Notes: generated from the letters alone by a model not told the origin. DNA of 64,000 nucleotides from Lysinibacillus pinottii (GCF_024753545.1 NZ_JANTOO010000007.1:1-64000), one strand, 5' to 3'. Shown: positions 26,443 through 35,914, counted from the first letter of the stretch. Translations and numbers: made by a program.

Positions 26443-27042
26443 ATGACGGAAAAGAAACGATATGCACAAGTAGAGCGAACAACCAATGAAACGCAAATTT
26501 CAGTAGCCATCGATTTAGATGGTGAAGGGAAGGCAGATATTAAAACGGGCGTAGGTTTTATGGATCATATGCTGGATTTATTTATCAAGCATGGTCTTTT
26601 TAATGGGACCATCCAAGCGAATGGGGATACCTATATTGATGATCATCATACAACGGAGGATCTAGGCATTGTGTTAGGGCAAGCTATTCGAGAAGCACTT
26701 GGTGATAAAAAGGGCATTAAACGCTATGGAACGGCATTTGTACCTATGGATGATGCACTTGCGCAGGTGGTGGTTGATTGCTCGAATCGCCCCCATTTAG
26801 AATACCGAGTGCCCCCTTTAAAAGAAAAGGTGGGAACTTTTGATACAGAATTAGTGCATGAATTTTTGTGGAAATTTGCCTTAGAGGCACGAATGAATGT
26901 ACATGTGATTGTACCCTATGGGCATAATACGCACCATATTATTGAGGCAATTTTTAAAGCCTTAGCTAGGGCGATTGATGCTGCCGTAGAAATTGATCCA
27001 CGTGTTAAAGGAGTACCATCGACTAAGGGGCTGTTAACGTGA
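26443..27042 (+). CDS. hisB: Imidazoleglycerol-phosphate dehydratase
   Basis: The ATG at 26443 follows AAGGAATAG, giving 199 aa; an upstream frame reaching into hisD is not needed. The enzyme contains the duplicated metal-binding motifs GFMDHMLDL (about 40-48), DDHHTTEDLGI (about 68-78) and GHNTHHIIEA. It dehydrates imidazole glycerol phosphate. Monofunctional form without the histidinol-phosphatase domain of enteric bacteria. Overlaps hisH by 4 bp. Confidence 0.95.
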   Translation: MTEKKRYAQVERTTNETQISVAIDLDGEGKADIKTGVGFMDHMLDLFIKHGLFNGTIQANGDTYIDDHHTTEDLGIVLGQAIREALGDKKGIKRYGTAFVPMDDALAQVVVDCSNRPHLEYRVPPLKEKVGTFDTELVHEFLWKFALEARMNVHVIVPYGHNTHHIIEAIFKALARAIDAAVEIDPRVKGVPSTKGLLT

Positions 27043-27671
27043 AAATAGGTGTGGTTGATTATGGTATGGGAAATTTATTTAGTGTGGTACAAGCTTTGAA
27101 TCGACTTGGCTGTGAGGTCATAGTGACAGCTAATCAACAATTGCTAGATACTACAGATGCACTCATATTACCAGGAGTTGGTGCATTCCCAGATGCTAGA
27201 AAGCGTTTAGCAGAGACAAAATTAGATTGTTATCTAAAAAATGCCCAAAGCCAGCATCGCCCTCTTTTAGGCATTTGTTTAGGGATGCAATTATTATTTG
27301 AAAAAAGTGATGAGGTCACACCAACAAATGGCTTAGGTTTCTTTAAAGGACATATTAAGCGATTTAGTGGCACAAATGAGGGGCGAGCATATCGGGTGCC
27401 ACATATGGGCTGGAACGAATTAGTTATGGCGAATCGTCCTGCTTGGTTAGAAAATAGTGCTCCTGCAAAGCATGTCTATTTCGTTCATTCATTTTATGCC
27501 ACTAATATTGAGAAGTCTGAACTTGTTGCTTATGCAGACTATTGTGGTATACAAGTTCCAGGTATTGTAGCGAAAGGTTCTGTGACAGGTATGCAATTTC
27601 ACCCTGAAAAATCAGGTGAGCTGGGCGTATATTTATTAGAGCAATGGCTGAAAGGAGTGAAATCATGCTAA
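27039..27671 (+). CDS. hisH: Imidazole glycerol phosphate synthase, glutaminase subunit
   Basis: The 210-aa class I glutamine amidotransferase begins GVVDYGMGNLFSV and has the nucleophile Cys in GICLGMQLLFEKS (about 80), and the His-Glu pair in GMQFHPEKSG. It feeds ammonia to HisF. It starts with GTG inside hisB and its last 7 bp overlap the hisF start. In B. subtilis hisA lies between hisH and hisF; here it does not. Confidence 0.95.
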   Translation: MKIGVVDYGMGNLFSVVQALNRLGCEVIVTANQQLLDTTDALILPGVGAFPDARKRLAETKLDCYLKNAQSQHRPLLGICLGMQLLFEKSDEVTPTNGLGFFKGHIKRFSGTNEGRAYRVPHMGWNELVMANRPAWLENSAPAKHVYFVHSFYATNIEKSELVAYADYCGIQVPGIVAKGSVTGMQFHPEKSGELGVYLLEQWLKGVKSC

Positions 27672-28426
27672 CGAAACGAATTATTCCTTGCCTCGATGTC
27701 AAGGAGGGACGCGTTGTAAAAGGGATACAATTTGTATCCATTCGTGATGCTGGTGACCCAGTGGAGCTAGCAAAATTTTATGATGAACAAGGCGCGGATG
27801 AGCTTGTATTTTTAGATATATCTGCTTCACATGAAGGCCGCGAAACAATGATAGAGGTTGTCCAACAAACAGCAGCTACTCTAGCGATTCCGTTTACAGT
27901 TGGTGGTGGTATTCGAACGTTGGATGATATGAAGCGTATTTTACGCGCTGGTGCGGATAAAGTTTCTGTCAATACTTCTGCTTTAGAGCGCCCTTCCCTT
28001 ATTCAAGAAGGCTCTGATTTCTTTGGTGCCCAATGCATCGTGGTAGCAATCGATGCTCGCTATAGTGAAGAGGACGGTACATGGATGGTTTATACACATG
28101 GTGGGCGCAATAAAACTACTTGGTCAGCTATAGACTGGGCAAAGGAAGCGGTGCGTTTAGGAGCTGGTGAGATTTTATTAACTAGTATGAATCAAGATGG
28201 AGAAAAATCTGGCTTTGATTTGGGATTAACAAAAGCGGTACGAGAGGCTGTGTCAGTCCCAGTTATTGCAAGTGGTGGGGCAGGTTATGCCGAACATTTT
28301 TACGAAGTATTAGCCGAAGAAGTTGATGCAGATGCAGCACTTGCAGCTTCTATCTTCCATTATAAAGAAACAAGCGTAGCCCAAGTGAAAGAATACTTAC
28401 GTGCAAAAGGAGTGGCAGTGAGATGA
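27665..28426 (+). CDS. hisF: Imidazole glycerol phosphate synthase, cyclase subunit
   Basis: The ATG at 27665 (after AAAGGAGTG) gives a 253-aa (beta-alpha)8 barrel: MLTKRIIPCLDVKEGRVVKG with the catalytic Asp at 11, PFTVGGGIR, VAIDAR near 130 with the second catalytic Asp, and VIASGGAGY. These mark HisF rather than HisA (CLDV with Cys, and GGRNKT). The upstream frame to 27644 lies inside hisH and is rejected. Overlaps hisI by 4 bp. Confidence 0.95.
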   Translation: MLTKRIIPCLDVKEGRVVKGIQFVSIRDAGDPVELAKFYDEQGADELVFLDISASHEGRETMIEVVQQTAATLAIPFTVGGGIRTLDDMKRILRAGADKVSVNTSALERPSLIQEGSDFFGAQCIVVAIDARYSEEDGTWMVYTHGGRNKTTWSAIDWAKEAVRLGAGEILLTSMNQDGEKSGFDLGLTKAVREAVSVPVIASGGAGYAEHFYEVLAEEVDADAALAASIFHYKETSVAQVKEYLRAKGVAVR

Positions 28427-29040
28427 TAGAGCGAATTCGATTTGATGAGAAAGGTCTTGTAACGGCAGTAGTACAGGATGCCAATACGAAAGAAGTATTA
28501 ACGGTGGCTTATATGAATAAAGAGTCATTCGTTAAAACGATGGAATCAGGTGAAACTTGGTTTTATTCTCGTTCACGTCAGGAGCTTTGGCATAAAGGTG
28601 CCACAAGTGGTCATACGCAAAAGGTTGTAGCAATTAAAACAGACTGCGATTATGATGCAATAGTTGTGGAAGTATTACCAGAAGGTCCAGCTTGTCATAA
28701 CGGTACAGCTTCTTGCTTTACGGAGGTTGTACAGCAAAATACTGGGGTAGGTTCTGTAGAAATAATTGCAAAACTTGTCCGTGTAATTGAAAAGCGAGAA
28801 CAGGAAATGCCTGTGGGAGCTTATACTACATATTTATTTGAGAAGGGCATCGATAAAATCTGTAAAAAAGTAGGTGAGGAAGCAACAGAGGTGGTTATTG
28901 GGGCAAAAAATCGCGATGCCGAAGAAGTAAAGTGGGAGGCAGCTGATTTAATTTATCACCTTCTAGTATTACTACAAGAACAAAAAGTAAGTATATATGA
29001 TGTCCTAGATGTGTTGAAAAAACGTCACGAGGAGAAATAA
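28423..29040 (+). CDS. hisI: Bifunctional phosphoribosyl-AMP cyclohydrolase / phosphoribosyl-ATP pyrophosphatase
   Basis: The 205-aa protein joins HisI (1-110: AYMNKES, FYSRSRQELWHKGATSGH, DCDYDAI, GPACHNG) and HisE (115-205: GAYTTYLFEKGIDKICKKVG, EVKWEAADLIYHLLVLL). It performs steps two and three of the pathway. It is the last gene of the operon. Length agrees with the B. subtilis HisI fusion. Confidence 0.95.
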   Translation: MIERIRFDEKGLVTAVVQDANTKEVLTVAYMNKESFVKTMESGETWFYSRSRQELWHKGATSGHTQKVVAIKTDCDYDAIVVEVLPEGPACHNGTASCFTEVVQQNTGVGSVEIIAKLVRVIEKREQEMPVGAYTTYLFEKGIDKICKKVGEEATEVVIGAKNRDAEEVKWEAADLIYHLLVLLQEQKVSIYDVLDVLKKRHEEK

Positions 29041-29083
29041 CAGCATATTATAAATTGTGTGGTATAATAGGGTTTACTGTGTA

Positions 29084-29106
29084 AAGGAACGTTTAATACG
29101 TTCCTT
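29084..29106 (+). terminator. Hairpin after the histidine operon
   Basis: Perfect AAGGAACGT / ACGTTCCTT stem with a 5-nt loop and a moderately T-rich tail. It lies just before the ribosome-binding site of the next gene, so it may attenuate rather than fully stop transcription. A TATAAT at 29063-29068 precedes it. Confidence 0.45.
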
Positions 29107-29130
29107 ATTTCTTGTTTCGGAGGAAATGTA

Positions 29131-30654
29131 TTGGAAAAGAAACGTCAAAATAAGAACCAATCGAATATAGTGTCGTTCATTCCAACAGGCGACTATTATT
29201 ATAAAAAATCAATTCAAGCTATGAACAGTGGACAAATGAATAAAGCCTATAAATATTTGCAGCGTGCAGTTGATCTTAGCCCTGATGATCCTATGATAAT
29301 CTTGCAGCTTGCTATTATAGAGTTAGAAGGTCAACGTTTTGAAGAAGCGTATGATTTGCTTCGTCGTGCCTATCAAATTGATCCCGATAATCCAGAAATT
29401 ATTTTTTACATGGCGGAAGTATCAGGTTGTGTAGGAATCATGCAGGATGCGAAACGCTTTGCTGAGGAGTATTTGCAGTTAGAGCCTGAAGGTGCTTATG
29501 CAGATGAAGCAGCAGAAATTTTAGAATTTGTTGCATTTGAGCAAGATGAGTTTGAGGAGCTTGAAGGATCTGGTGAAGATTTATATCGTCAGGAACAGGC
29601 TCGCCGTCATATGGAAAAAGGCGACTTTCCTGAAGCTATTACTATTTTAGAAGATTTAATTGAAGATCGCCCAGCCTTTTGGTCGGCGTATAATAATCTT
29701 GCACTTGCTTATTTTTATGTGGGAGAAGAGGAACAGGCAAAGGCTCTCTTACATACCGTATTACGTGAAAATAAGGGAAACTTACATGCACTTTGTAACT
29801 TAACAGTGATTGCGTATTACGAAAAGAATGAAGAGGATTTGCAAGAGCTATTAAATGTGCTTGTTAAAATTCAGCCATATACATGGGAGCATCGTTATAA
29901 ACTAGGTGCTACATTAGCTTTAATAGGGCAATATGAATTAGCTTATAAATGGTTGCGCAGTATGCAAAAAAGAGGCTATGTAGGCGACGCGGGCTTTTAC
30001 TTTTGGTTATCTCATGCCGCTTATTTTTCAGGGCATGAGGAGGTTTCCAAAAGTGCTTGGGGTCAACTGCTAGAGGTAGATCCAGATAAAGAAGGCTTTG
30101 AGCCTTGGCGCCAACATGATAACGAATTTGCGCTAGACGCGTTGGAACATGATCGGAATTTCATCGTTGAAAAATTAGAAAGTAGCTATTTAAGTGAGCG
30201 CATCTTTGGTCTGTTTTTATTAAAAGCTACGGCTCATAAGCAAGAAATAATCGCCCATCCTAAATGGGTTAATATTGAGCAATTCGGTGCTTTTGAGAAA
30301 TTATTTTTAGCATATGCACTTGGACATGAATTTGATAAGAAAAATAAAGTAGAGGCAAGCTTTCTACGTGCTGTAAATGTGCCAGAAATTTTATTAAAGC
30401 AGTACGGCAAATTATCAACATTGATTGTACCTATGTTTCAAATGTGGTTTGTCCTGTGTGAACAAGCTTTAATTCAAAATTACCGTTTTACAAATCCTGT
30501 TGCAATTGCAGGAGCAAATGATTATCTATTTAGATCCTCTCAAATGCTCAAAGTAACAAAAAAAGAAATAGCTCAACAATATGGAGTATCTGTTGCCACT
30601 TTATCGAAGTATATTGATGAAATTTTAGCTTTTTTACCAAGCAGTCATAATTAG
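29131..30654 (+). CDS. yvcD: TPR-repeat protein (YvcD-like)
   Basis: The 507-aa cytoplasmic protein starts with TTG eight bases after GGAGG. It shows several tetratricopeptide repeats (KAYKYLQRAVDLSPDDPMII, AYDLLRRAYQIDPDNPEIIF, EAITILEDLIEDRPAFWSAY, QAKALLHTVLRENKGNLHAL) across residues 20-270. The C-terminus ends in a helix-turn-helix-like segment (KEIAQQYGVSVATLSKYIDEI). The position between hisI and trxB matches yvcD. A protein-interaction role is likely; partner unknown. Confidence 0.85.
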   Translation: MEKKRQNKNQSNIVSFIPTGDYYYKKSIQAMNSGQMNKAYKYLQRAVDLSPDDPMIILQLAIIELEGQRFEEAYDLLRRAYQIDPDNPEIIFYMAEVSGCVGIMQDAKRFAEEYLQLEPEGAYADEAAEILEFVAFEQDEFEELEGSGEDLYRQEQARRHMEKGDFPEAITILEDLIEDRPAFWSAYNNLALAYFYVGEEEQAKALLHTVLRENKGNLHALCNLTVIAYYEKNEEDLQELLNVLVKIQPYTWEHRYKLGATLALIGQYELAYKWLRSMQKRGYVGDAGFYFWLSHAAYFSGHEEVSKSAWGQLLEVDPDKEGFEPWRQHDNEFALDALEHDRNFIVEKLESSYLSERIFGLFLLKATAHKQEIIAHPKWVNIEQFGAFEKLFLAYALGHEFDKKNKVEASFLRAVNVPEILLKQYGKLSTLIVPMFQMWFVLCEQALIQNYRFTNPVAIAGANDYLFRSSQMLKVTKKEIAQQYGVSVATLSKYIDEILAFLPSSHN

Positions 30655-30885
30655 TGTGTGAGCAACATAGTTGAATAACTTTATACTTTCACATACGATG
30701 AACATACTAACGTTATCATTAATTTGCCCTGGCAACATTGCGTTCGATTGTTATTCCTTGCTAGTTGCCAATGGTTTATCTTCATCCCCTCTATTGTAAG
30801 TTGGGATCATATGTAGGTGACGTTACACTTTCACTACTATTTGTTGAATGAAGATAAAAAGTATTCTGTTTAGGGGGAAGTATTT

Positions 30886-31830
30886 ATGTCGGAAGAAAAA
30901 ATTTATGATGTAGTCATTATTGGTGCAGGCCCTGCTGGGATGACTGCTGCTGTTTATACATCACGTGCTAATTTGTCAACGCTTATGATTGAACGAGGAA
31001 TCCCAGGTGGACAAATGGCCAACACTGAAGAAGTAGAAAACTATCCTGGTTTCGATACTATTTTAGGGCCTGAGCTGTCTACCAAAATGTTTGACCATGC
31101 TAAAAAATTTGGTGCAGAATATGCCTATGGTGATGTCACAGAAATCATCGATGGGGAAGAATTTAAAACAATTAAATCAGGTACAAAAGAATATAAAACA
31201 CGTGCCATTATTATTACAACTGGTGCAGAGTATAAAAAAATGGGTGTGCCTGGTGAAAAAGAACTTGGCGGCCGTGGTGTCAGCTACTGTGCAGTTTGTG
31301 ATGGTGCGTTCTTTAAACAAAAAAATCTGGTAGTTGTTGGCGGCGGAGATTCAGCTGTAGAAGAGGGCGTATATTTAACACGCTTTGCTGATAAAGTAAC
31401 AATTGTCCACCGTCGTGATAAATTACGTGCACAAAAAATCCTCCAAGATCGTGCCTTTGCCAATGACAAAATTGATTTCATTTGGAATGCTACAGTAAAA
31501 GAAATTAATGAAGCAAATGGTAAAGTGGGCAGTGTTACATTGCAATCAACTGTGGATGGAACTGAGTCAGAGTTTACAACAGATGGTGTGTTTGTGTATA
31601 TCGGTATGCTACCTTTAACAAAGCCATTCGAATCTTTAGGTATTTTAAATGATGCTGGTTATATCCTGACAAATGATAATATGGAAACGACAATTCCAGG
31701 TATCTTTGCAGCGGGAGATGTACGTGAAAAATCACTTCGTCAAATTGTTACAGCGACTGGTGATGGCAGTATTGCTGCACAAGCTGTACAGCATTATGTA
31801 GAAGAACTATTAGAGAAAATTAATGCATAA
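30886..31830 (+). CDS. trxB: Thioredoxin reductase
   Basis: The 314-aa NADPH-dependent flavoenzyme has the FAD-binding GAGPAGMTAA (about 13-22), redox pair Cys135/Cys138 in CAVC, NADPH site GGGDSAVEEG and GIFAAGDVR near the C-terminus. It reduces thioredoxin in the cytoplasm. The 231-bp gap before it shows a TGGCAAC / GTTGCCA inverted repeat at about 30730-30771 without a T run; otherwise I see no site. Confidence 0.95.
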   Translation: MSEEKIYDVVIIGAGPAGMTAAVYTSRANLSTLMIERGIPGGQMANTEEVENYPGFDTILGPELSTKMFDHAKKFGAEYAYGDVTEIIDGEEFKTIKSGTKEYKTRAIIITTGAEYKKMGVPGEKELGGRGVSYCAVCDGAFFKQKNLVVVGGGDSAVEEGVYLTRFADKVTIVHRRDKLRAQKILQDRAFANDKIDFIWNATVKEINEANGKVGSVTLQSTVDGTESEFTTDGVFVYIGMLPLTKPFESLGILNDAGYILTNDNMETTIPGIFAAGDVREKSLRQIVTATGDGSIAAQAVQHYVEELLEKINA

Positions 31831-31952
31831 CATGGCTATTTTAAGGAAAAAAATACAATTTTAATGTGGTTTTAATATTGTTGTAACTTGAATGACATAT
31901 AAAAGGTGTATGATTTAAAGTGTAATTAGCAATCCCCCTTTTATTTTGTTTA

Positions 31953-31997
31953 GTAGGTTGTTTCCGCCTCAATTAGGTGGGAACAACCTACTTTTTT
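31953..31997 (+). terminator. Terminator after trxB
   Basis: A 16-bp stem beginning GTAGGTTGTT and ending AACAACCTAC with two wobble pairs, 5-7-nt loop and a run of six T. The remaining bases up to 32158 contain a TATAAT at about 32117 that may serve yvcI. Confidence 0.85.
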
Positions 31998-32158
31998 ATT
32001 TGTATAGAGTATGAAAAGAGCATGCGCTTTTTTTCATTAATTTCTTAGTTAAAACTAAATTGTTAAATGTCTAGGTATGAGAGTTGTAAATGAGGACAAA
32101 TCCTGCAGTGTCTTGCTATAATGGAGAGTAGAATGCAAAAGTGATTAGAGGTGTGCCG

Positions 32159-32626
32159 ATGCAAAGAATTGCAAATTTAATTGCCGTAAAAGACGGTAAA
32201 GTATTATTACTTCAGAAACCAAGACGAGGTTGGTACGTTGCTCCAGGTGGAAAAATGGAAAGCGGTGAGTCCATCTTTGAGGCTGCTATTCGTGAATTTC
32301 AAGAAGAGACAAATGTTATACCTTTACATGTACACCTAAAGGGTGTTTATACGATGGTCATTAAAGAAAATAATGAAGTCGTAGATGAATGGATGCTTTA
32401 TACATTCGTTGCTAGGGATGTAGAAGGTGTACCGTTTGTAGAAACTAGAGAAGGTAAACTTGCATGGCACCCAGTAGAGGATTTAGTACATTTGCCAATG
32501 GCTGAAGGAGATCGCACTAATTTACAATTTGCTGTTTCGCAATCTGGTATTCAGTATGGCACGTTTGACTATACAACGAATTTTGAATTACTTCATCAGA
32601 AAATACAAATATCAAAAGAACAATAA
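32159..32626 (+). CDS. yvcI: Nudix hydrolase (YvcI-like)
   Basis: The ATG at 32159 gives a 155-aa protein starting MQRIANLIAVKDGKVLLLQK; the GTG at 32141 is in frame but less well placed relative to AGAGGTG. The Nudix box is GGKMESGESIFEAAIREFQEET (about 36-57, conserved Gly, Glu and Arg present). It hydrolyses nucleoside diphosphates linked to another moiety, substrate unknown. It is the first gene of the conserved yvcI-rapZ-yvcK-whiA-crh cluster. Confidence 0.88.
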   Translation: MQRIANLIAVKDGKVLLLQKPRRGWYVAPGGKMESGESIFEAAIREFQEETNVIPLHVHLKGVYTMVIKENNEVVDEWMLYTFVARDVEGVPFVETREGKLAWHPVEDLVHLPMAEGDRTNLQFAVSQSGIQYGTFDYTTNFELLHQKIQISKEQ

Positions 32627-32635
32627 AGGAGTTGC

Positions 32636-33529
32636 ATGACAGTGGTGGTTGAAGGCCAACAAAGAACACATGAATTGGTTATTATTACAGGAATGTCTGG
32701 AGCTGGGAAGACCGTAGCTATTCAAAGCTTTGAAGATTTAGGGTATTACTGTATTGATAATTTACCACCTGCGTTACTTACAACTTTTTTAACTCTGTTA
32801 AGAGATTCTGGAAAAAATAGTACACGTATTGCGGCAGTGATGGATATGCGGGGAGGCAACTTTTTTGATGCGCTTATTGGGGCGTTAGACCATATACTAA
32901 AAGAAGGCGACATTGTAGCACGTATTTTATTTTTAGATGCGGATGATGCCACATTAGTAAGACGCTATAAAGAAACAAGGAGGGCCCATCCATTGGCAGT
33001 AAGCGGCTTACCTTTAGATGGTATTAAGCAAGAGCGAGCGCTTTTATCGGAAGTAAAGGGTCGTGCTAATTTTGTTTATAATACATCCAACATGAAGCCT
33101 AAGCAATTGCGAGAAAAGATAGTCAAAGAATTTGCCAGTGAGGCAGATACTATTTTTACCGTCAACATCATGTCTTTTGGCTTCAAGCATGGTATGCCAA
33201 TAGATGCAGACCTAGTGTTTGATGTTCGCTTCCTTAAAAATCCTTATTATGTGGAAGAACTACGTCCGAAGACGGGTCTTCAAACAGAAGTTTCCTCCTA
33301 TGTTTTAGCCTTGGAAGATACGCAAATACTTATACAAAAACTAACAGATTTGTTCGACTTTATGATTCCTCTTTATCGCCAAGAAGGTAAATCACAACTT
33401 GTCATCGCTTTTGGCTGTACAGGTGGTCAGCATCGTTCAGTAACTTTAGCGGAGTTTTTTGGGGCTTATTTAGCCAGCAAAGAGAATACGGTTATTACGC
33501 ATCGTGATATTAATCGTAGAAAGGAATGA
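32636..33529 (+). CDS. rapZ: RapZ/YvcJ nucleotide-binding protein
   Basis: The 297-aa protein has Walker A GMSGAGKT (19-26), Walker B region ILFLDADD (about 98-105) and the C-terminal DUF with FGCTGGQHRSV (about 258-268). RapZ homologues bind nucleotides; in E. coli RapZ controls GlmS through RNA decay, and in B. subtilis YvcJ influences competence. It is 9 bp after yvcI with AAAGGAG as ribosome-binding site. Confidence 0.93.
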   Translation: MTVVVEGQQRTHELVIITGMSGAGKTVAIQSFEDLGYYCIDNLPPALLTTFLTLLRDSGKNSTRIAAVMDMRGGNFFDALIGALDHILKEGDIVARILFLDADDATLVRRYKETRRAHPLAVSGLPLDGIKQERALLSEVKGRANFVYNTSNMKPKQLREKIVKEFASEADTIFTVNIMSFGFKHGMPIDADLVFDVRFLKNPYYVEELRPKTGLQTEVSSYVLALEDTQILIQKLTDLFDFMIPLYRQEGKSQLVIAFGCTGGQHRSVTLAEFFGAYLASKENTVITHRDINRRKE

Positions 33530-33533
33530 GTGA

Positions 33534-34502
33534 ATGGGGAAAAAGCAAACAAAGCTTGTGGTAATTGGTGGTGGAACAGGACTATCTACATTACTTCGTG
33601 GGCTCAAGCACCATCCATTTGATATTACTGCTATTGTGACGGTAGCGGATGATGGCGGCTCTTCAGGACGTTTACGAGATGATTATGATATCCCACCACC
33701 AGGTGATGTTCGTAATGTCATTGCGGCATTATCAGATATTGAACCGCTAGTGGAGCAAATGTTTCAATACCGTTTTTCTGCATCAGAGGATTTACGTGGC
33801 CATTCCTTAGGGAACTTAATGTTAACAGCACTTACTGATATTACAGGTGATTTTAACCATGCTATAAGTGAGATGGGAAAGGTTTTAAAAGTACATGGCC
33901 GTGTAATACCAGCAGCCAATAAAAAAATCAACTTACATGCTGTCTTAGAGGATGGTTCAATCATTGAAGGTGAATCCAAAATCCCAACAGCGACAAAACG
34001 CATTGATCGCGTTTTTTTAGTACCCGAAAACGTGCAACCGTTACCAGAAGCTATTCGAGCAATTCAGCGTGCAGACTATATATTAATTGGTCCTGGAAGC
34101 TTATACACAAGTATCATTCCAAATCTACTTGTCAAAGAGATTGGGGAATCTGTTGTAAAAGCAAAAGGAAGGAAAATGTATGTATGTAATTTAATGACAC
34201 AAAAAGGTGAAACCATTTCTTATACAGCAGGTGACCATGTATCTGCCATACATAAGCATGTTGGCGCTTCCTTTATTGATTCGATTTTAGTGAATGACGA
34301 AGAACTACCAAATCCTGTAAAAGAATTATATAAAGAGGAAAGAGCAGAGCCAGTGACATTTGATGTGGCAAAGCTTGAAAGTATGGGATTAGAGGTTATA
34401 AGGCGCGATATTGCTACAATTCGTCCAGATGGAACGGTTCGACATAATGCTACGAATGTTGCAGAGTGGTTGGTGGATTATGCCGGTATTTATGACCGCT
34501 AA
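33534..34502 (+). CDS. yvcK: YvcK/CofD-like gluconeogenesis factor
   Basis: The 322-aa protein has the CofD-like fold: VIGGGTGLSTLLRGLK at the N-terminus, VADDGGSSGRLR (about 38-49), PPGDVRNV, GHSLGNL and GPGSLYTSIIPNLL. In B. subtilis YvcK binds UDP-GlcNAc and is needed for growth and normal shape on gluconeogenic carbon sources. It begins 4 bp after rapZ. Confidence 0.93.
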   Translation: MGKKQTKLVVIGGGTGLSTLLRGLKHHPFDITAIVTVADDGGSSGRLRDDYDIPPPGDVRNVIAALSDIEPLVEQMFQYRFSASEDLRGHSLGNLMLTALTDITGDFNHAISEMGKVLKVHGRVIPAANKKINLHAVLEDGSIIEGESKIPTATKRIDRVFLVPENVQPLPEAIRAIQRADYILIGPGSLYTSIIPNLLVKEIGESVVKAKGRKMYVCNLMTQKGETISYTAGDHVSAIHKHVGASFIDSILVNDEELPNPVKELYKEERAEPVTFDVAKLESMGLEVIRRDIATIRPDGTVRHNATNVAEWLVDYAGIYDR

Positions 34503-34595
34503 GAGAACCAACCGGATAATAGAAACATAAAGTGTTTGTTGTATATGGTAAGATGAACATATACATAGAAATTATGATTGAAAGGGGGGCGTGAT

Positions 34596-35543
34596 ATGTC
34601 TTTTGCTTCAGAAACGAAAAAGGAATTAACCCAAATAGAAGCGGACAATCATTGTATGAAAGCAGAAGTTTCTGCCCTAATTCGTATGAATGGTTCATTA
34701 TCCTTTGCGAATAAACAACTAAGCTTGGACGTGCAAACTGAAAACGCTGCAATTGCCAGAAGACTATATACGATTATGAAAAAGTTGTATCCATACAATG
34801 TAGAATTGCTAGTTCGTAAGAAAATGCGATTGAAAAAAAATAACGTATATATTTGCCGTGTAAGAGAAGGAGCACGCGAGCTGTTAATTGATTTAGAAAT
34901 CATCTCAGACGACTTTCAATTTAATCATACGATCTCAAGAAAGCTCATTAAAAAAAATGGCCAAAAAAGAGCCTATTTAAGAGGCGCATTTTTAGCAGGA
35001 GGCTCTGTCAATAACCCAGAAACATCCGCCTACCATTTAGAAATTTATTCTTTATATAAAGAACATGGCGAGGCATTGATGGATTTAATGAATGAATTTG
35101 AACTCAATGCCAAAACAATCGAACGCAAAAAAGGCTTTGTTACTTATTTAAAGGAAGCAGAAAAAATTTCTGATTTTCTCAATATTGTGGGTGCCCATCA
35201 GGCAATGATGAAATTTGAGGATGTTCGGATATTACGAGACATGCGCAATAGTGTCAATCGTATTGTGAACTGTGAAACGGCCAATCTAAATAAAACAATT
35301 GGAGCAGCATTACGACAGGTAGAGAATATTCGATTTATTGAAAATTCAATTGGTCTTGATCAACTACCCGAAAAACTTCGTGAAATTGCACGATTACGAG
35401 TAGAGTATCAAGATGTTACGTTAAAAGAGCTTGGCGAAATGGTATCCAGTGGCACTGTCAGCAAATCAGGTGTCAACCATCGTTTAAGAAAAATCGATGA
35501 AATAGCAGATGCATTAAGACGCGGTGAAAAAATAGGTGGTTAA
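34596..35543 (+). CDS. whiA: Sporulation/division regulator WhiA
   Basis: The ATG at 34596 follows AAGGGGGG; the upstream TTG lies before that site. The 315-aa protein joins an N-terminal LAGLIDADG-like domain (GAFLAGGSVNNPE, about 124-136; KKGFVTYLKEAEKISDFL) to a C-terminal HTH (TLKELGEMVSSGTVSKSGVN). It binds DNA and affects cell division and chromosome segregation in Bacillus. Homing activity is absent in this family. Confidence 0.94.
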   Translation: MSFASETKKELTQIEADNHCMKAEVSALIRMNGSLSFANKQLSLDVQTENAAIARRLYTIMKKLYPYNVELLVRKKMRLKKNNVYICRVREGARELLIDLEIISDDFQFNHTISRKLIKKNGQKRAYLRGAFLAGGSVNNPETSAYHLEIYSLYKEHGEALMDLMNEFELNAKTIERKKGFVTYLKEAEKISDFLNIVGAHQAMMKFEDVRILRDMRNSVNRIVNCETANLNKTIGAALRQVENIRFIENSIGLDQLPEKLREIARLRVEYQDVTLKELGEMVSSGTVSKSGVNHRLRKIDEIADALRRGEKIGG

Positions 35544-35656
35544 GTTTTCATACTTTTCAGGTATGAATGTCATGCGTAATCGCTTATTGTTCTTTTGCTA
35601 GTAAGTAAGGTAAGATAAAACTAATAGATGAACGGTAGTGAAGGGGAGTTTTGAGA

Positions 35657-35914
35657 ATGATCGAGAGAAGAGTCCAGGTTAAATTAAAATTAGGACTACA
35701 AGCAAGACAAGCGGCACTATTTGTGCAGGAAGCAAATCGTTTCAGTGCGGATATCTTTCTAGAAAAAGATGAAAAAAAAGTTAATGCCAAGTCGATAATG
35801 GGTGTCATGAGCTTAGCAGTTGCTAAAGGTACGGAGGTAACTTTAAGTAGTGAAGGCAATGATGCTGAGCAAGCGGTTACAGCATTAGCAACAATTATTG
35901 AAAATGAAGATTAA
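35657..35914 (+). CDS. crh: Catabolite repression HPr-like protein Crh
   Basis: The 85-aa protein is an HPr paralogue in which the PTS phosphohistidine 15 is Gln (GLQARQAA) while the regulatory Ser46 is kept (NAKSIMGVMSLAV). It therefore cannot take part in sugar transport but can be phosphorylated by HprK to act as CcpA co-repressor. The ATG at 35657 is eight bases after GGGGAG; the TTG at 35651 is too close. Length is identical to B. subtilis Crh. Confidence 0.95.
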   Translation: MIERRVQVKLKLGLQARQAALFVQEANRFSADIFLEKDEKKVNAKSIMGVMSLAVAKGTEVTLSSEGNDAEQAVTALATIIENED

